46,236 nt of DNA from NCBI GenBank assembly GCA_045110285.1, contig JBGCGA010000025.1:1-46236 (forward strand), written 5' to 3'. Positions 1 through 7,944 of the stretch are shown here, one piece after another. Position numbers and translations under genes: made by a program. Origin of the DNA: Putridiphycobacter sp045110285 (GTDB taxonomy: Bacteria; Bacteroidota; Bacteroidia; Flavobacteriales_D; Crocinitomicaceae). The notes under the pieces are model-generated. The model searched no databases. It had not been told where the DNA came from and saw only the letters and a list, made by a program, of their open reading frames with translations. Position 1 is the stretch's first letter. Each line of letters starts with the position of its first letter.

Positions 1-655
1 TGTAAATGGCTGCCAATATATCGATACGGTTCAAGTAGATTCATTAAACCCAATTGCCGATTTTGTGGTGGATTCGCCGCAGTTTTTAGATCCATTAGTT
101 TATGAAGGAACAGAGGATGTGAATGTGAAAATTACCAATCTCTCTCAAAATTTTGCGCAAGCTAATAACCCAAATTCCGACACTATCTTTCAATGGAATT
201 TATACACTAATCAAACACCAAATTCAAGCCAAAACTGGTTTTTTACTTATGATTTAGACGAAAAAGTAGATACCACTTATGGAGGAGAAGAAATTTATAA
301 TGTATGCCTAGTAGCCAAAAACTTTAACGACTGTAAAGACACAATTTGCAAAGATGTGATTGTCCACGATTTTCCAGTGCTAGCTGTTCCAAATGTATTT
401 ACACCAGGAAGTGCGCCTAATAACGAATTCTATTTCCCTGCTGAAGGGATTCAGGATTTTGAATGCACAGTATTTAACCGTTATGGTGTTCAGGTATATG
501 AATTCTCTTCCATTTCCGATAAATGGGATGGGAGTCATTTCAAATCTGGCAATCCATGTTCTGACGGTGTTTATTTTTATATTTATAAAGCAGTGTCCTT
601 TAATGGTAAAAAGTTTTCTGGAGAAGGAGAAGTGACATTGATCAGGGTGAAGTAG
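1..655 (+). CDS. C-terminal part of a T9SS type B secreted protein (gliding-motility-associated C-terminal domain)
   Basis: The reading frame is open from base 2, so the gene starts upstream of the window and only its last 217 residues are here. The first part is beta-rich and PKD-like, with Cys pairs (NDCKDTICKDV) typical of repeated extracellular domains. The last ~90 residues match the T9SS type B sorting domain (CHU_C type): VPNVFTPG, then NRYGVQVYEF, KWDG, DGVYFYIYKA and a final EVTLIR. In this family the domain directs export across the outer membrane and often attachment to the surface. Function beyond export (adhesin, gliding surface protein) cannot be told. It converges on the DUF4349 gene, with 10 bases between the stops. 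Confidence 0.85.
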   Translation, partial: VNGCQYIDTVQVDSLNPIADFVVDSPQFLDPLVYEGTEDVNVKITNLSQNFAQANNPNSDTIFQWNLYTNQTPNSSQNWFFTYDLDEKVDTTYGGEEIYNVCLVAKNFNDCKDTICKDVIVHDFPVLAVPNVFTPGSAPNNEFYFPAEGIQDFECTVFNRYGVQVYEFSSISDKWDGSHFKSGNPCSDGVYFYIYKAVSFNGKKFSGEGEVTLIRVK

Positions 656-665
656 GAGCTATCAA

Positions 666-1580
666 TTAACTTTTCATCTGCTTCTTCTTTCTAAATCTCA
701 ACCAAATTAGGACAATAATACCGCCCAATATCAATGGCCAAATATTGATTATTCCTAAGAAAAGCAATGAAATAAAGCTCCAGCCATTTCCAAACGAATC
801 AGCCATATCATCTGCATATGATTTTTCATATTTATCTGGCGCACGCTCAAAAACTACCGTTTGGTATATTGTCAATGAAATAGTGCTAAAACTCACCTGA
901 TCTTTCAAATACCTTAGTCTTCCTTCTTTGGCTTCAATTTCTTCCGTTATTCTTCTTATCGCTTCTTCGGCTTCAATTACATCACTAATAGAGCCTGTTT
1001 TATTCCTTAGAATAGAAATGTAACGATCACGCACATCTTTTTTCGTTTTCAATCTACTTTCAATGTCAACAAACTCTTCAGTTACGTCATTCGATTTAAT
1101 TTCAAGCTTTTCAGTATAAATAGACTCCGCTTTTAGTTGACTTATCAAGTCATTGAAACCGTCATTCTTAACTCTAATTTGCATATTGTTTTCAATTCTA
1201 TGACTATTGCTTGTCATAGACATTTCAGATATGAATGCGTTTTGCTTTTTACATAAGTCAGCAATGTTTTTGGATGATTTTTCCATGTCTTCGACCTGAA
1301 ATTCTGCCTGAGCTTTCCATATCATTTTTCTATTCAGTCCTGGATTTTCTACTTTTTTTACGGGAGTTCCACTTCCATTTGATTGGCTTGTATTGAATGA
1401 TTTTAAAGTGTTCCCGTCCATTTCTGATTCAAATACTCCAGGTTCTTCTGGTGAATTATAACTAATATCTTCTGATGCCAAGTCGCTTTCAACAGCTGAC
1501 CGACCAGATTCATTGGCCTCATTGCATGAGCTTACGAAAATTAGAAAGAAAAGAGATAAAAATGTGTTAATGGATTTCAT
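666..1580 (-). CDS. DUF4349 domain lipoprotein
   Basis: A 304-residue lipoprotein. The start chosen is the internal ATG at 1580, because from there the N-terminus is a clean lipoprotein signal (MKSINTFLSLFFLIFVSSC) with the lipid-modified Cys at position 19; a start at 1607 would add nine residues before it. A low-complexity Ser/Glu linker follows. Next is the DUF4349 region, roughly residues 80-250, rich in heptad-like helices (EEAIRRITEEIEAKEGRLRY) and ending in a beta strand. A hydrophobic transmembrane segment (SFISLLFLGIINIWPLILGG) lies near the basic C-terminus. DUF4349 proteins are envelope proteins of unknown biochemical role. The protein is probably held at both ends, by lipid and by the C-terminal helix. 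Confidence 0.8.
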   Translation of the reverse strand: MKSINTFLSLFFLIFVSSCNEANESGRSAVESDLASEDISYNSPEEPGVFESEMDGNTLKSFNTSQSNGSGTPVKKVENPGLNRKMIWKAQAEFQVEDMEKSSKNIADLCKKQNAFISEMSMTSNSHRIENNMQIRVKNDGFNDLISQLKAESIYTEKLEIKSNDVTEEFVDIESRLKTKKDVRDRYISILRNKTGSISDVIEAEEAIRRITEEIEAKEGRLRYLKDQVSFSTISLTIYQTVVFERAPDKYEKSYADDMADSFGNGWSFISLLFLGIINIWPLILGGIIVLIWLRFRKKKQMKS

Positions 1581-1780
1581 ATTGAGTTTTTTTAAGTTAA
1601 CTATCAAAACTGTTGCATAGTATTTTAGTATTGTTAATTGAATTTAAAAGTACTTACAACTGCGGTTAAGAATGGTTCATTTTTTTAATTTGAGCAATTA
1701 TTGCAAAGTTGTTACTAACCTAAAGCTCTTAGGAATCTTGCATTTGATATTTAAAATATTGTATCTTACAAAAAAAACAC

Positions 1781-2626
1781 ATGGTTATGAGTAGAATACG
1801 AAATACAGTTTTTTCACTAGGAGATCCAGATGGCGGAGCTGCTTTCAGAGAATTTAAATTTTTATTTAGTCTTTATCATTTTCCTTATGACATTAAAGCG
1901 CAAGTTAATGTTAATTTCCCTGGTGAGAGTAATTTATATAATCTCGAACCCTATGTAATTCAAAATATGGCTGAGTATTCACCTGAAAATAATAGGGTTA
2001 GATTAGGTGGGCAATTGCTTTTGGAAAACAGAAGTTATGGTAACAAATATTGTTTTTCTATTCTTAAGTACAGCGGAAAAATGTATACTAACAGCTGGGT
2101 AAATACCGCTAATGGAACAGTAGCTCAAGATGTAGTTCAAAATGGCGTTATTATTGGTTATACTGGTTTTGAACCTGGAGCTAGTTCTGAGCTTGAAGTA
2201 AGTGAACCAAAAAAAGGAGTTTCGTTTGTTCCTGAGCCATTAAATATGACTACTTGTGTTTTCACACAAGGCGATCCAGGTGGTGGACAGAGTTACAGAG
2301 TGTTCGCTTTCAATACTGCTAAAGCGAGCACTCAGGGTGAATCTGTTACTGTTACAATCACAGTTGATACTGACAATCTTAGTGTAGAAACAGTTATCCC
2401 AGTTGGAGCTAAAGTTGATATTCAATCACCAGATGGGAATCGCGTTAGACCTGTTGGCAACCTCACTTATACAAGAACAAATTATAATGGTACTTTTATT
2501 GATATTGTTTATTTTAATGGTGCATTATTAACTAATTCATGGCTGTCAACGGAATCTGGACCTTTTTTTAATGGTGGTGCACACAATGGAAGAGTTATTG
2601 TAGCTATGTATGAGGTGTCAGATTGA
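1781..2626 (+). CDS. Unrecognised protein built of two tandem ~149-residue domains
   Basis: A 281-residue protein that I cannot assign to a family. It has no signal peptide, lipobox or membrane segment. It contains a clear internal duplication: GDPDGG (14-19), RVRLGG (72-77), YTNSWV (102-107) and VIIGYTG (123-129) reappear in order as GDPGGG (164-169), RVRPVG (221-226), LTNSWL (250-255) and VIVAMYE (272-278). The spacing is constant at 148-150 residues. Both units look all-beta, with a Gly-rich acidic start and an Asn-rich C-terminal part. A linker with EPKKGVSFVPEP joins them. ATGs at 1781 and 1787 are both possible starts. The gene stands alone between a divergent lipoprotein gene and a DUF1801 gene. 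Confidence 0.7.
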   Translation: MVMSRIRNTVFSLGDPDGGAAFREFKFLFSLYHFPYDIKAQVNVNFPGESNLYNLEPYVIQNMAEYSPENNRVRLGGQLLLENRSYGNKYCFSILKYSGKMYTNSWVNTANGTVAQDVVQNGVIIGYTGFEPGASSELEVSEPKKGVSFVPEPLNMTTCVFTQGDPGGGQSYRVFAFNTAKASTQGESVTVTITVDTDNLSVETVIPVGAKVDIQSPDGNRVRPVGNLTYTRTNYNGTFIDIVYFNGALLTNSWLSTESGPFFNGGAHNGRVIVAMYEVSD

Positions 2627-2732
2627 TATTTTTCAGCATGAATACCTGATCTTTAATGGTTAATATCTGATTCATTAGAAGCTTTAATAAAATCGAATCA
2701 ATTTATTATCTTTATCAACCTAAAAAGAAAAT

Positions 2733-3188
2733 ATGCAATCCAAAGCAGAAAACCCAGAGCAATACTTTGCAGAACTACCAGAAGAACGTCAGGCGCCAAT
2801 GCAAAAATTACACAAAACCATAGTTGATAATATGGGGAAGGACATTGATGTAAGAATGAATTACGGAATGATAGGTTATGTAATTCCTCATAGTAAATAT
2901 CCAGATGGATACCATTGTAATACAGAATTGCCATTGCCGTTTATGAATATTGCTTCGCAAAAAAACTTTGTGGCATTTTATCATATGGGTTTATATGCCA
3001 ATAAAGATATCTATGACTGGTTTGTAGCAGAATATCCAAACCATGTTAAAACTAAGTTAGACATGGGTAAAAGTTGCATACGCTTTAAAAAAGTTGACCA
3101 AATTCCATACGAATTAATTGGACAATTGGTGGCTAAAATGAATGCTGACGAATGGATTGATTTGTACGAGAAAGAAATCAAGAAATAG
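2733..3188 (+). CDS. DUF1801 domain protein
   Basis: A 151-residue cytosolic protein without signal peptide or membrane helix. It matches the DUF1801 (YdhG-like) fold: an N-terminal helix (NPEQYFAELPEERQ), a central strand pair with MNYGMIGYVIPHSKYP, the NFVAFYHMGLYAN segment, and a C-terminal MGKSCIRFKKVDQIPYEL block. Members are small single-domain proteins without an established reaction; the fold is related to frataxin-like proteins. The length is normal. An imperfect -7-like element (TATCTTTA) lies about 20 bases upstream. It seems to be a single-gene unit ahead of the ribosomal protein promoter. Confidence 0.75.
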   Translation: MQSKAENPEQYFAELPEERQAPMQKLHKTIVDNMGKDIDVRMNYGMIGYVIPHSKYPDGYHCNTELPLPFMNIASQKNFVAFYHMGLYANKDIYDWFVAEYPNHVKTKLDMGKSCIRFKKVDQIPYELIGQLVAKMNADEWIDLYEKEIKK

Positions 3189-3248
3189 TAATCTTTTAAA
3201 AAAAGATGAAAAATTGATAGCAAGGATGTAGGATTTAAAAAAAATCAT

Positions 3249-3256
3249 TAACTTTG
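3249..3256 (+). promoter_or_regulatory. -7 promoter element for the rpmB-rpmG-DUF4295 unit
   Basis: TAACTTTG is an exact match to the Bacteroidota -7 element TAnnTTTG. It lies 66 bases before the rpmB ATG, leaving a leader of about 60 bases. No TTG/TTTG is seen at the usual 17-23 base distance upstream, so the -33 element is weak or absent. Confidence 0.5.
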
Positions 3257-3321
3257 CGCTCCCGAAAGCGGTTCATTTAAACCTCTGTTGGGACGATTAA
3301 AGACTTTAAAGATTTAAGAAG

Positions 3322-3561
3322 ATGTCAAGAATTTGTGAATTGTCAGGAAAAAAAGTAATGAGCGGAAACAATGTTTCTCACTCTAAAAGAAGAACAAAGC
3401 GTAAGTTTTACCCAAACTTGGTTACAAAAAAGTTCTACATTCCTGAAGAAGATAAATATGTAACATTGAAGATTTCAGCTTCTATGTTAAGAACAATTAA
3501 TAAAAAAGGAATTTCTGCTGTGCTTAGAGAAGCTAAGAAGAGTGGAGTTTACAAAGGATAA
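3322..3561 (+). CDS. rpmB: 50S ribosomal protein bL28
   Basis: A 79-residue basic protein starting MSRICELSGKKVMSGNNVSH, which is the bL28 N-terminus. The core follows with SKRRTKRKFYPNL and the C-terminal STMLRTI-like segment (SASMLRTINKKG). The length is typical for Bacteroidota bL28. It is a component of the large ribosomal subunit near the E site. It is first in a three-gene unit with rpmG (11 bases downstream) and the DUF4295 gene. This order is conserved in Bacteroidota and explains why all three are expected to be growth-rate regulated together. Confidence 0.97.
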   Translation: MSRICELSGKKVMSGNNVSHSKRRTKRKFYPNLVTKKFYIPEEDKYVTLKISASMLRTINKKGISAVLREAKKSGVYKG

Positions 3562-3572
3562 TACTTTAGGAG

Positions 3573-3761
3573 ATGGCTAAGAAAAGTAAAGGAAATAGAA
3601 TACAGGTAATTTTAGAATGTACAGAGCATAAAGATTCTGGTGTTGCAGGAACTTCACGTTACATTACAACTAAAAACAGAAAAAACACACCTGAAAGAAT
3701 GGAGATTAAGAAATTTAATCCTATTTTAAAGAAATATACTATTCATAAAGAAATTAAATAA
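3573..3761 (+). CDS. rpmG: 50S ribosomal protein bL33
   Basis: A 62-residue basic protein: MAKKSKGNRIQVILECTEHK, then SRYITTKNRKNTPERMEIKKF and NPILKKYTIHKEIK. These are the bL33 signatures. Only one Cys is visible, so this is the zinc-free (C-minus) form rather than a CxxC/CxxC zinc-ribbon form. In some bacteria this form replaces the zinc-binding form under zinc limitation, but here it is probably the main copy given its position after rpmB. It is followed 7 bases later by the DUF4295 gene. Confidence 0.96.
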   Translation: MAKKSKGNRIQVILECTEHKDSGVAGTSRYITTKNRKNTPERMEIKKFNPILKKYTIHKEIK

Positions 3762-3768
3762 TTAAGAC

Positions 3769-3924
3769 ATGGCTAAGAAAACAGTAGCAAGTTTACAAAC
3801 AGGTGGCGGAAAAGAGCACACAAAGGTTGTAAAAATGATCAAAAGCGCAAAAACTGGAGCTTATACTTTCAAGGAAGAAATTGTACATAATGACAGAGTG
3901 AAAGCTTGGTTTGCAGAAAACTAA
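3769..3924 (+). CDS. DUF4295 small basic protein
   Basis: A 51-residue protein read directly from the sequence: MAKKTVASLQTGGGKEHT to the C-terminus NDRVKAWFAEN, stop at 3922-3924. It matches DUF4295, a Bacteroidota family always found next to rpmG. The central signature is KSAKTGAYTFKEEIVHND. The high Lys content, small size and position suggest a ribosome-associated role, but that is inference. It ends 24 bases before a strong terminator, so it closes the rpmB transcript. Confidence 0.9.
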   Translation: MAKKTVASLQTGGGKEHTKVVKMIKSAKTGAYTFKEEIVHNDRVKAWFAEN

Positions 3925-3947
3925 TCAATAAAACTTTATTGTATTAC

Positions 3948-3979
3948 AGCTTCTTCCATTATTTGGAAGGAGCTTTTTT
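3948..3979 (+). terminator. Intrinsic terminator after the ribosomal protein unit
   Basis: The 10-base arm agcttcttcc (3948-3957) pairs with ggaaggagct (3965-3974) with one G-U type mismatch. The loop is 7 bases, followed by a run of Ts. It separates rpmB-rpmG-DUF4295 from ftsY. Confidence 0.8.
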
Positions 3980-3990
3980 ATTTTTAGAAT

Positions 3991-4944
3991 ATGGGTATTT
4001 TTAATTTTTTCTCGAAGGATAAAAAAGAAACTTTAGACAAAGGTTTAGAAAAAACCAAGCAAAGTTTTTTATCCAAATTAACCAGAACGGTTGTTGGTAA
4101 ATCGCGTGTAGATGCGGATGTACTAGACAATTTGGAAGAAGTGCTAATTTCTTCGGACGTTGGAGTGGCTACTACATTAAAAATTATTGACAGAATTGAA
4201 GAGCGAGTATCGAAAGACAAATATGTGTCTACTGATGAGTTAAACAATATTTTAAAAGCTGAAATTGCAGCTTTATTAGAAGAAAATAATGCATCATCAG
4301 TTGATGAAATTGTGATTCCAGAAGTTGAAAACGGCCCATATGTTATTATGGTAGTTGGAGTGAATGGCGTTGGAAAAACCACTACAATCGGGAAATTAGC
4401 ACACCAATTTAAAAGCATGGGTAAAAGCGTGGTTTTAGGAGCTAGTGATACGTTTAGAGCGGCTGCTGTTGATCAGTTAATTATTTGGGCAGATAGAGTA
4501 GGTGTACCTATTGTACAGCAAGGCATGAATGCAGATCCTGCTTCAGTTGCTTTTGATACTTTACAGTCAGCTAAAGCGCAAAATGCTGATGTGGTAATTA
4601 TTGATACCGCAGGTAGATTGCACAACAAGGTTAACTTAATGAACGAGTTATCCAAAATTAAAAATGTAATGGATAAAGTAGTGCCAGGCGCACCTCATGA
4701 AGTGATGTTGGTACTGGATGGGTCTACTGGTCAAAATGCATTTGAACAAGCTAAACAATTCTCGTTGGCAACAGATATTAATGCATTAGCCATAACAAAA
4801 TTAGACGGAACTGCTAAAGGTGGTGTTGTAATTGGTATTTCAGATCAAATGAAAATTCCTGTAAAGTACATAGGAGTTGGAGAAGGTATGGAAGATTTAC
4901 AATTATTCAACAAAACAGAATTTGTAGATTCTTTATTTAACTAA
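3991..4944 (+). CDS. ftsY: Signal recognition particle receptor FtsY
   Basis: A 317-residue SRP GTPase. It docks ribosome-SRP complexes at the inner membrane for co-translational insertion. Visible parts: a short N-terminal amphipathic segment (MGIFNFFSKDKKE), the helical N domain, then the G domain with P-loop GVNGVGKTT (about 123-131), the DTFRAAA motif, DTAGR (205-209), TKLDGTAKGG, and the closing GVGEGMEDLQLF. It lacks the long acidic A domain of the E. coli protein, as is usual in Bacteroidota. It starts just after the terminator of the ribosomal unit and is followed 13 bases later by rimO. Confidence 0.97.
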   Translation: MGIFNFFSKDKKETLDKGLEKTKQSFLSKLTRTVVGKSRVDADVLDNLEEVLISSDVGVATTLKIIDRIEERVSKDKYVSTDELNNILKAEIAALLEENNASSVDEIVIPEVENGPYVIMVVGVNGVGKTTTIGKLAHQFKSMGKSVVLGASDTFRAAAVDQLIIWADRVGVPIVQQGMNADPASVAFDTLQSAKAQNADVVIIDTAGRLHNKVNLMNELSKIKNVMDKVVPGAPHEVMLVLDGSTGQNAFEQAKQFSLATDINALAITKLDGTAKGGVVIGISDQMKIPVKYIGVGEGMEDLQLFNKTEFVDSLFN

Positions 4945-4957
4945 TTATTTAGCAGTA

Positions 4958-6274
4958 GTGAAAACAAAAACATTAAAAAAAAATAAAGTCAATATAGTGA
5001 CTTTGGGTTGCTCAAAAAACACTTTTGATTCAGAGGTGTTAATGACACAGTTAACTGCTAATAAATTTGAGGTTGAACACGAGGCACAGCAAGACGATTC
5101 AGAAATTGTAGTGATTAATACATGTGGTTTTATAGATAATGCCAAACAAGAATCTATAGATACTATTGTTAGGTATGTTGAGGCAAAGAAAGAAGGAGCA
5201 GTTGATAAAGTATTTGTGACAGGATGCCTATCGCAAAGATATAAAGACGAATTAGAAAAAGAAATTCCTGAAGTAGATGCCTATTTTGGAACAAGGGAAT
5301 TACCAAAATTATTAAAGACATTAAAAGCCGATTATAAAAAGGAGCTAGTTGGTGAAAGATTATTAACCACACCATCACATTACGCTTATTTTAAGATTGC
5401 TGAAGGTTGTGATAGGCCTTGTTCTTTTTGTGCCATTCCTTTAATGAGAGGTAAGCACGTGTCTACTCCAATTGAAGAATTAGTAATCGCTGCTAAAAAT
5501 TTGGCTGCAAAGGGAGTGAAAGAATTAATACTCATTGCACAAGATTTAACCTATTACGGATTAGATATTTACAAAAAAAGACACTTAGCTGAATTATTAG
5601 AAAATTTAGCGCAGATAGAAGGGATAGAATGGATTAGATTGCATTACGCCTTTCCGTCAGGTTTCCCTATGGACGTGTTTGATGTCATGAACAAGTATGA
5701 CAATATTTGTTTCTACCTAGACATGCCATTGCAACACGGCTCAACAGCCATGTTAAAAGCCATGCGTAGAGGAATTACCCGTGAAAAAACAACAGCATTA
5801 TTAAAGGATATCCGCGAAAAGGTGCCAGGTATTGCTGTCAGAACATCTCTAATTGTTGGTTACCCTGGTGAAACTGAGGCTGATTTTAATGAAATGTTAG
5901 AATGGGTTGAAGAAATGCGTTTCGATCGTTTAGGTGTATTCCAGTATTCTCATGAGGAAGATACTCATGCTCATAATTTTGAAGATGATGTGTCTGCCGA
6001 GTTAAAAGTTGAACGTGCAGAAACCATTATGGATTTACAGATGGGCATTTCTTATGAATTAAATCAGTTAAAGGTTGGTAAAACCTTTAAAGTGCTGTTT
6101 GATAGAATAGAAGGTGATTACTTTATCGGTCGTACTGAATTTGATTCGCCGGATGTAGATAATGAAGTGTTAGTTCTAAAAGATGAAGACACTTATTTAA
6201 GTATTGGAGATTTCGCCAATATTCACATTACATCTGCAGATCATTATGATTTGTATGGGACGGTGGTAAAGTAA
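4958..6274 (+). CDS. rimO: Ribosomal protein uS12 methylthiotransferase RimO
   Basis: A 438-residue radical SAM enzyme that adds a methylthio group to the conserved aspartate of ribosomal protein uS12. The N-terminal UPF0004 domain has cluster-binding Cys in LGCSKN (C18), NTCGF and TGCLSQ. The radical SAM motif CDRPCSFC gives C151, C155 and C158. A C-terminal TRAM domain is expected over roughly the last 65 residues. The segment DMPLQHGS favours the RimO/MiaB group, and LGCSKN with GTRELPKL favours RimO. The start is a GTG (gtgaaaacaaaaac) 13 bases after ftsY; no ATG fits the family N-terminus. Confidence 0.94.
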   Translation: MKTKTLKKNKVNIVTLGCSKNTFDSEVLMTQLTANKFEVEHEAQQDDSEIVVINTCGFIDNAKQESIDTIVRYVEAKKEGAVDKVFVTGCLSQRYKDELEKEIPEVDAYFGTRELPKLLKTLKADYKKELVGERLLTTPSHYAYFKIAEGCDRPCSFCAIPLMRGKHVSTPIEELVIAAKNLAAKGVKELILIAQDLTYYGLDIYKKRHLAELLENLAQIEGIEWIRLHYAFPSGFPMDVFDVMNKYDNICFYLDMPLQHGSTAMLKAMRRGITREKTTALLKDIREKVPGIAVRTSLIVGYPGETEADFNEMLEWVEEMRFDRLGVFQYSHEEDTHAHNFEDDVSAELKVERAETIMDLQMGISYELNQLKVGKTFKVLFDRIEGDYFIGRTEFDSPDVDNEVLVLKDEDTYLSIGDFANIHITSADHYDLYGTVVK

Positions 6275-6294
6275 TTTAAAATTATATAATTAAT

Positions 6295-6984
6295 TTAATC
6301 AATTACCTCTTCTAAAGTAATTGTCTCTTGATGCTCAATTACCACAGTTTGCGGATAGCCTGTAATTGATTTCCAATTATCACCAAATGTACCGTTCTTA
6401 TTGTTGGATGTCTCAATATTTACCCAAACAGGTATGTCTGCCGGTATTATCTTAGAAAACGAATTAGTAACTGGTAAATCTTTATCACTTAAGTGGAAGT
6501 ATTTGATATTTGGAAAGGAAGCCTCTTCAATTTCAATGCGAATTCTCTTTACTTTTTTGTTAATAACACTGGTTTGAATAGTCAAAGTGCCAGCTTGTGA
6601 CAAAGGAGTCTCACCCAAATCTTCATTTAAATAAACCAATTCTTCGTATGAAAAAGTGCTCCTATTTACCATATAGTCTTGCTTCACATATGATAATTGT
6701 CCTTTGCCCGCTTCCATGAATATAGAATCAGCAATAGAAAATTTGTAGTATCCATTCTCATCAGTGTAAGTTTCAACCCCTACTTTTACAAAAATTCCAT
6801 CAACAGGATGCAAAGTCACTTGTACATCACTTAAGGCGTTGTTAGTAATACTGTCTACTACTATGCCTCCAAAAGTCAAACAATTACCTGTGCAATTGTC
6901 ATCACGTTGAGGGAATTTTTTACATCCGTTCAGTGATACAATGATGCCAATAAGAATTGAAAGAAATGAAATAATATTTTTCAT
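6295..6984 (-). CDS. Lipoprotein with a carboxypeptidase-regulatory-like domain
   Basis: A 229-residue lipoprotein. The signal ends with the lipobox SLNGC, with Cys21 as the acylated residue. Next comes an Ig-like beta domain (GGIVVDSITNNALSDVQVTL ... YTDENGYYKFSI), which is the carboxypeptidase D regulatory-like fold common in Bacteroidota envelope proteins. The last ~90 residues form a second beta-rich part that I do not recognise. Probably outer-membrane anchored; function unknown. It converges with rimO (20-base gap between stops) and is divergent from the beta-barrel gene at 7112. Confidence 0.7.
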   Translation of the reverse strand: MKNIISFLSILIGIIVSLNGCKKFPQRDDNCTGNCLTFGGIVVDSITNNALSDVQVTLHPVDGIFVKVGVETYTDENGYYKFSIADSIFMEAGKGQLSYVKQDYMVNRSTFSYEELVYLNEDLGETPLSQAGTLTIQTSVINKKVKRIRIEIEEASFPNIKYFHLSDKDLPVTNSFSKIIPADIPVWVNIETSNNKNGTFGDNWKSITGYPQTVVIEHQETITLEEVID

Positions 6985-7055
6985 AGCTATGAATCAAATT
7001 TAAGTAAATTTGAGTGATAGGCTGTAAAACGACACTTTAAACTATTTTTCTTTCT

Positions 7056-7088
7056 TTTGAGTTTAAAAGTCTTTTTACTGTAACTTAG
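7056..7088 (+). promoter_or_regulatory. Probable promoter of the outer membrane protein gene at 7112
   Basis: TTTG (7056-7059), 21 bases, then TAACTTAG (7081-7088), seven of eight matches to TAnnTTTG. It lies 23 bases before the ATG. Confidence 0.45.
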
Positions 7089-7111
7089 CCTCAGATAATT
7101 AAATAAAAAAT

Positions 7112-7822
7112 ATGAAAAACATACTCCTTGCCATAGCTGCTACAATTGCTATTAGTCAGACACAAGCACAAGGCCAAGAAATAGCACGGCCTGAAAATTC
7201 TTCTTTGGGTTTAACACATGAAATTGGATTGGATGCCACTTCATTTATTAAGTATTTTACAACATTTAATAATACTGATTTTTTCACTCCAACAAATCCG
7301 ACTTATCAATTTACTTATCGGTTAAAAAGTAAGTATGGGAATGTTCGATTTGGGGCAGGTGGAAATTATTCTGAGCAAGAGTTTCAAAATAACTTTATTG
7401 GAGACTCGACAGTAAGAAAGCGTATGAACAATGCATTAAATATCAGAATAGGGTATGAGCTCAAAACAGACATTAGTAAAAGATGGCAAGCATTTTACGG
7501 TATTGATTTCAGACCAAGTTATCAGTATTTCAGAGATGATGCAGTGCAGTACAATTTTGAATACGTTGTCGGTCAAGAAATAAAAAGCAAAATTCTAGGT
7601 GTCGCTCCTTTGTTAGGGTTTCGGTTTAAAGCTACTCCCAGACTTAGTTTAACCACTGAGGCCAGTTTTCCTGTTAATTTTGTGAACACAACAACTAGAA
7701 CATATTTTGCGGCTAGGTTTGATGGAGTTCCTTTTCGGGAGGATGATGAAATTGAAGGACTCAAAAGTGTTTTTGGACAGTTTAATCCACCAATTTCTCT
7801 AATTGTCACCTTTGATTTATAA
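7112..7822 (+). CDS. Predicted outer membrane beta-barrel protein
   Basis: A 236-residue protein with a cleavable signal peptide (MKNILLAIAATIAISQTQAQ) followed by alternating hydrophobic and polar strands with aromatic girdles: YQFTYRLKSKYGNVRFGAGG, NALNIRIGYELK, ILGVAPLLGFRFK, LSLTTEASFPVNF. It ends in a strand with terminal aromatic and Leu (PISLIVTFDL), a typical signal for outer membrane insertion. The size suggests 8 to 10 strands. No specific family is recognised. It resembles the many small porin-like or outer-membrane-beta-barrel-domain proteins of Bacteroidota. Transcribed alone, divergent from the 6295 lipoprotein. Confidence 0.7.
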   Translation: MKNILLAIAATIAISQTQAQGQEIARPENSSLGLTHEIGLDATSFIKYFTTFNNTDFFTPTNPTYQFTYRLKSKYGNVRFGAGGNYSEQEFQNNFIGDSTVRKRMNNALNIRIGYELKTDISKRWQAFYGIDFRPSYQYFRDDAVQYNFEYVVGQEIKSKILGVAPLLGFRFKATPRLSLTTEASFPVNFVNTTTRTYFAARFDGVPFREDDEIEGLKSVFGQFNPPISLIVTFDL

Positions 7823-7853
7823 TAAATTAGGAGTTTTTTTTAAGAGAACTTGT

Positions 7854-7861
7854 TATTTTTG
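7854..7861 (+). promoter_or_regulatory. -7 promoter element for the T9SS protein at 7945
   Basis: TATTTTTG matches TAnnTTTG exactly and lies 83 bases before the ATG. No clear -33 TTG was found. The predicted leader contains an unusual G-rich stretch near 7877-7891. Confidence 0.35.
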
Positions 7862-7944
7862 AAAAAAAATAAAAAATTGGGTAGGGGGAGGATAATTGTA
7901 CCTCGACTTAAAACAAACAAATAAATAAAAAAACAATTATTAAG

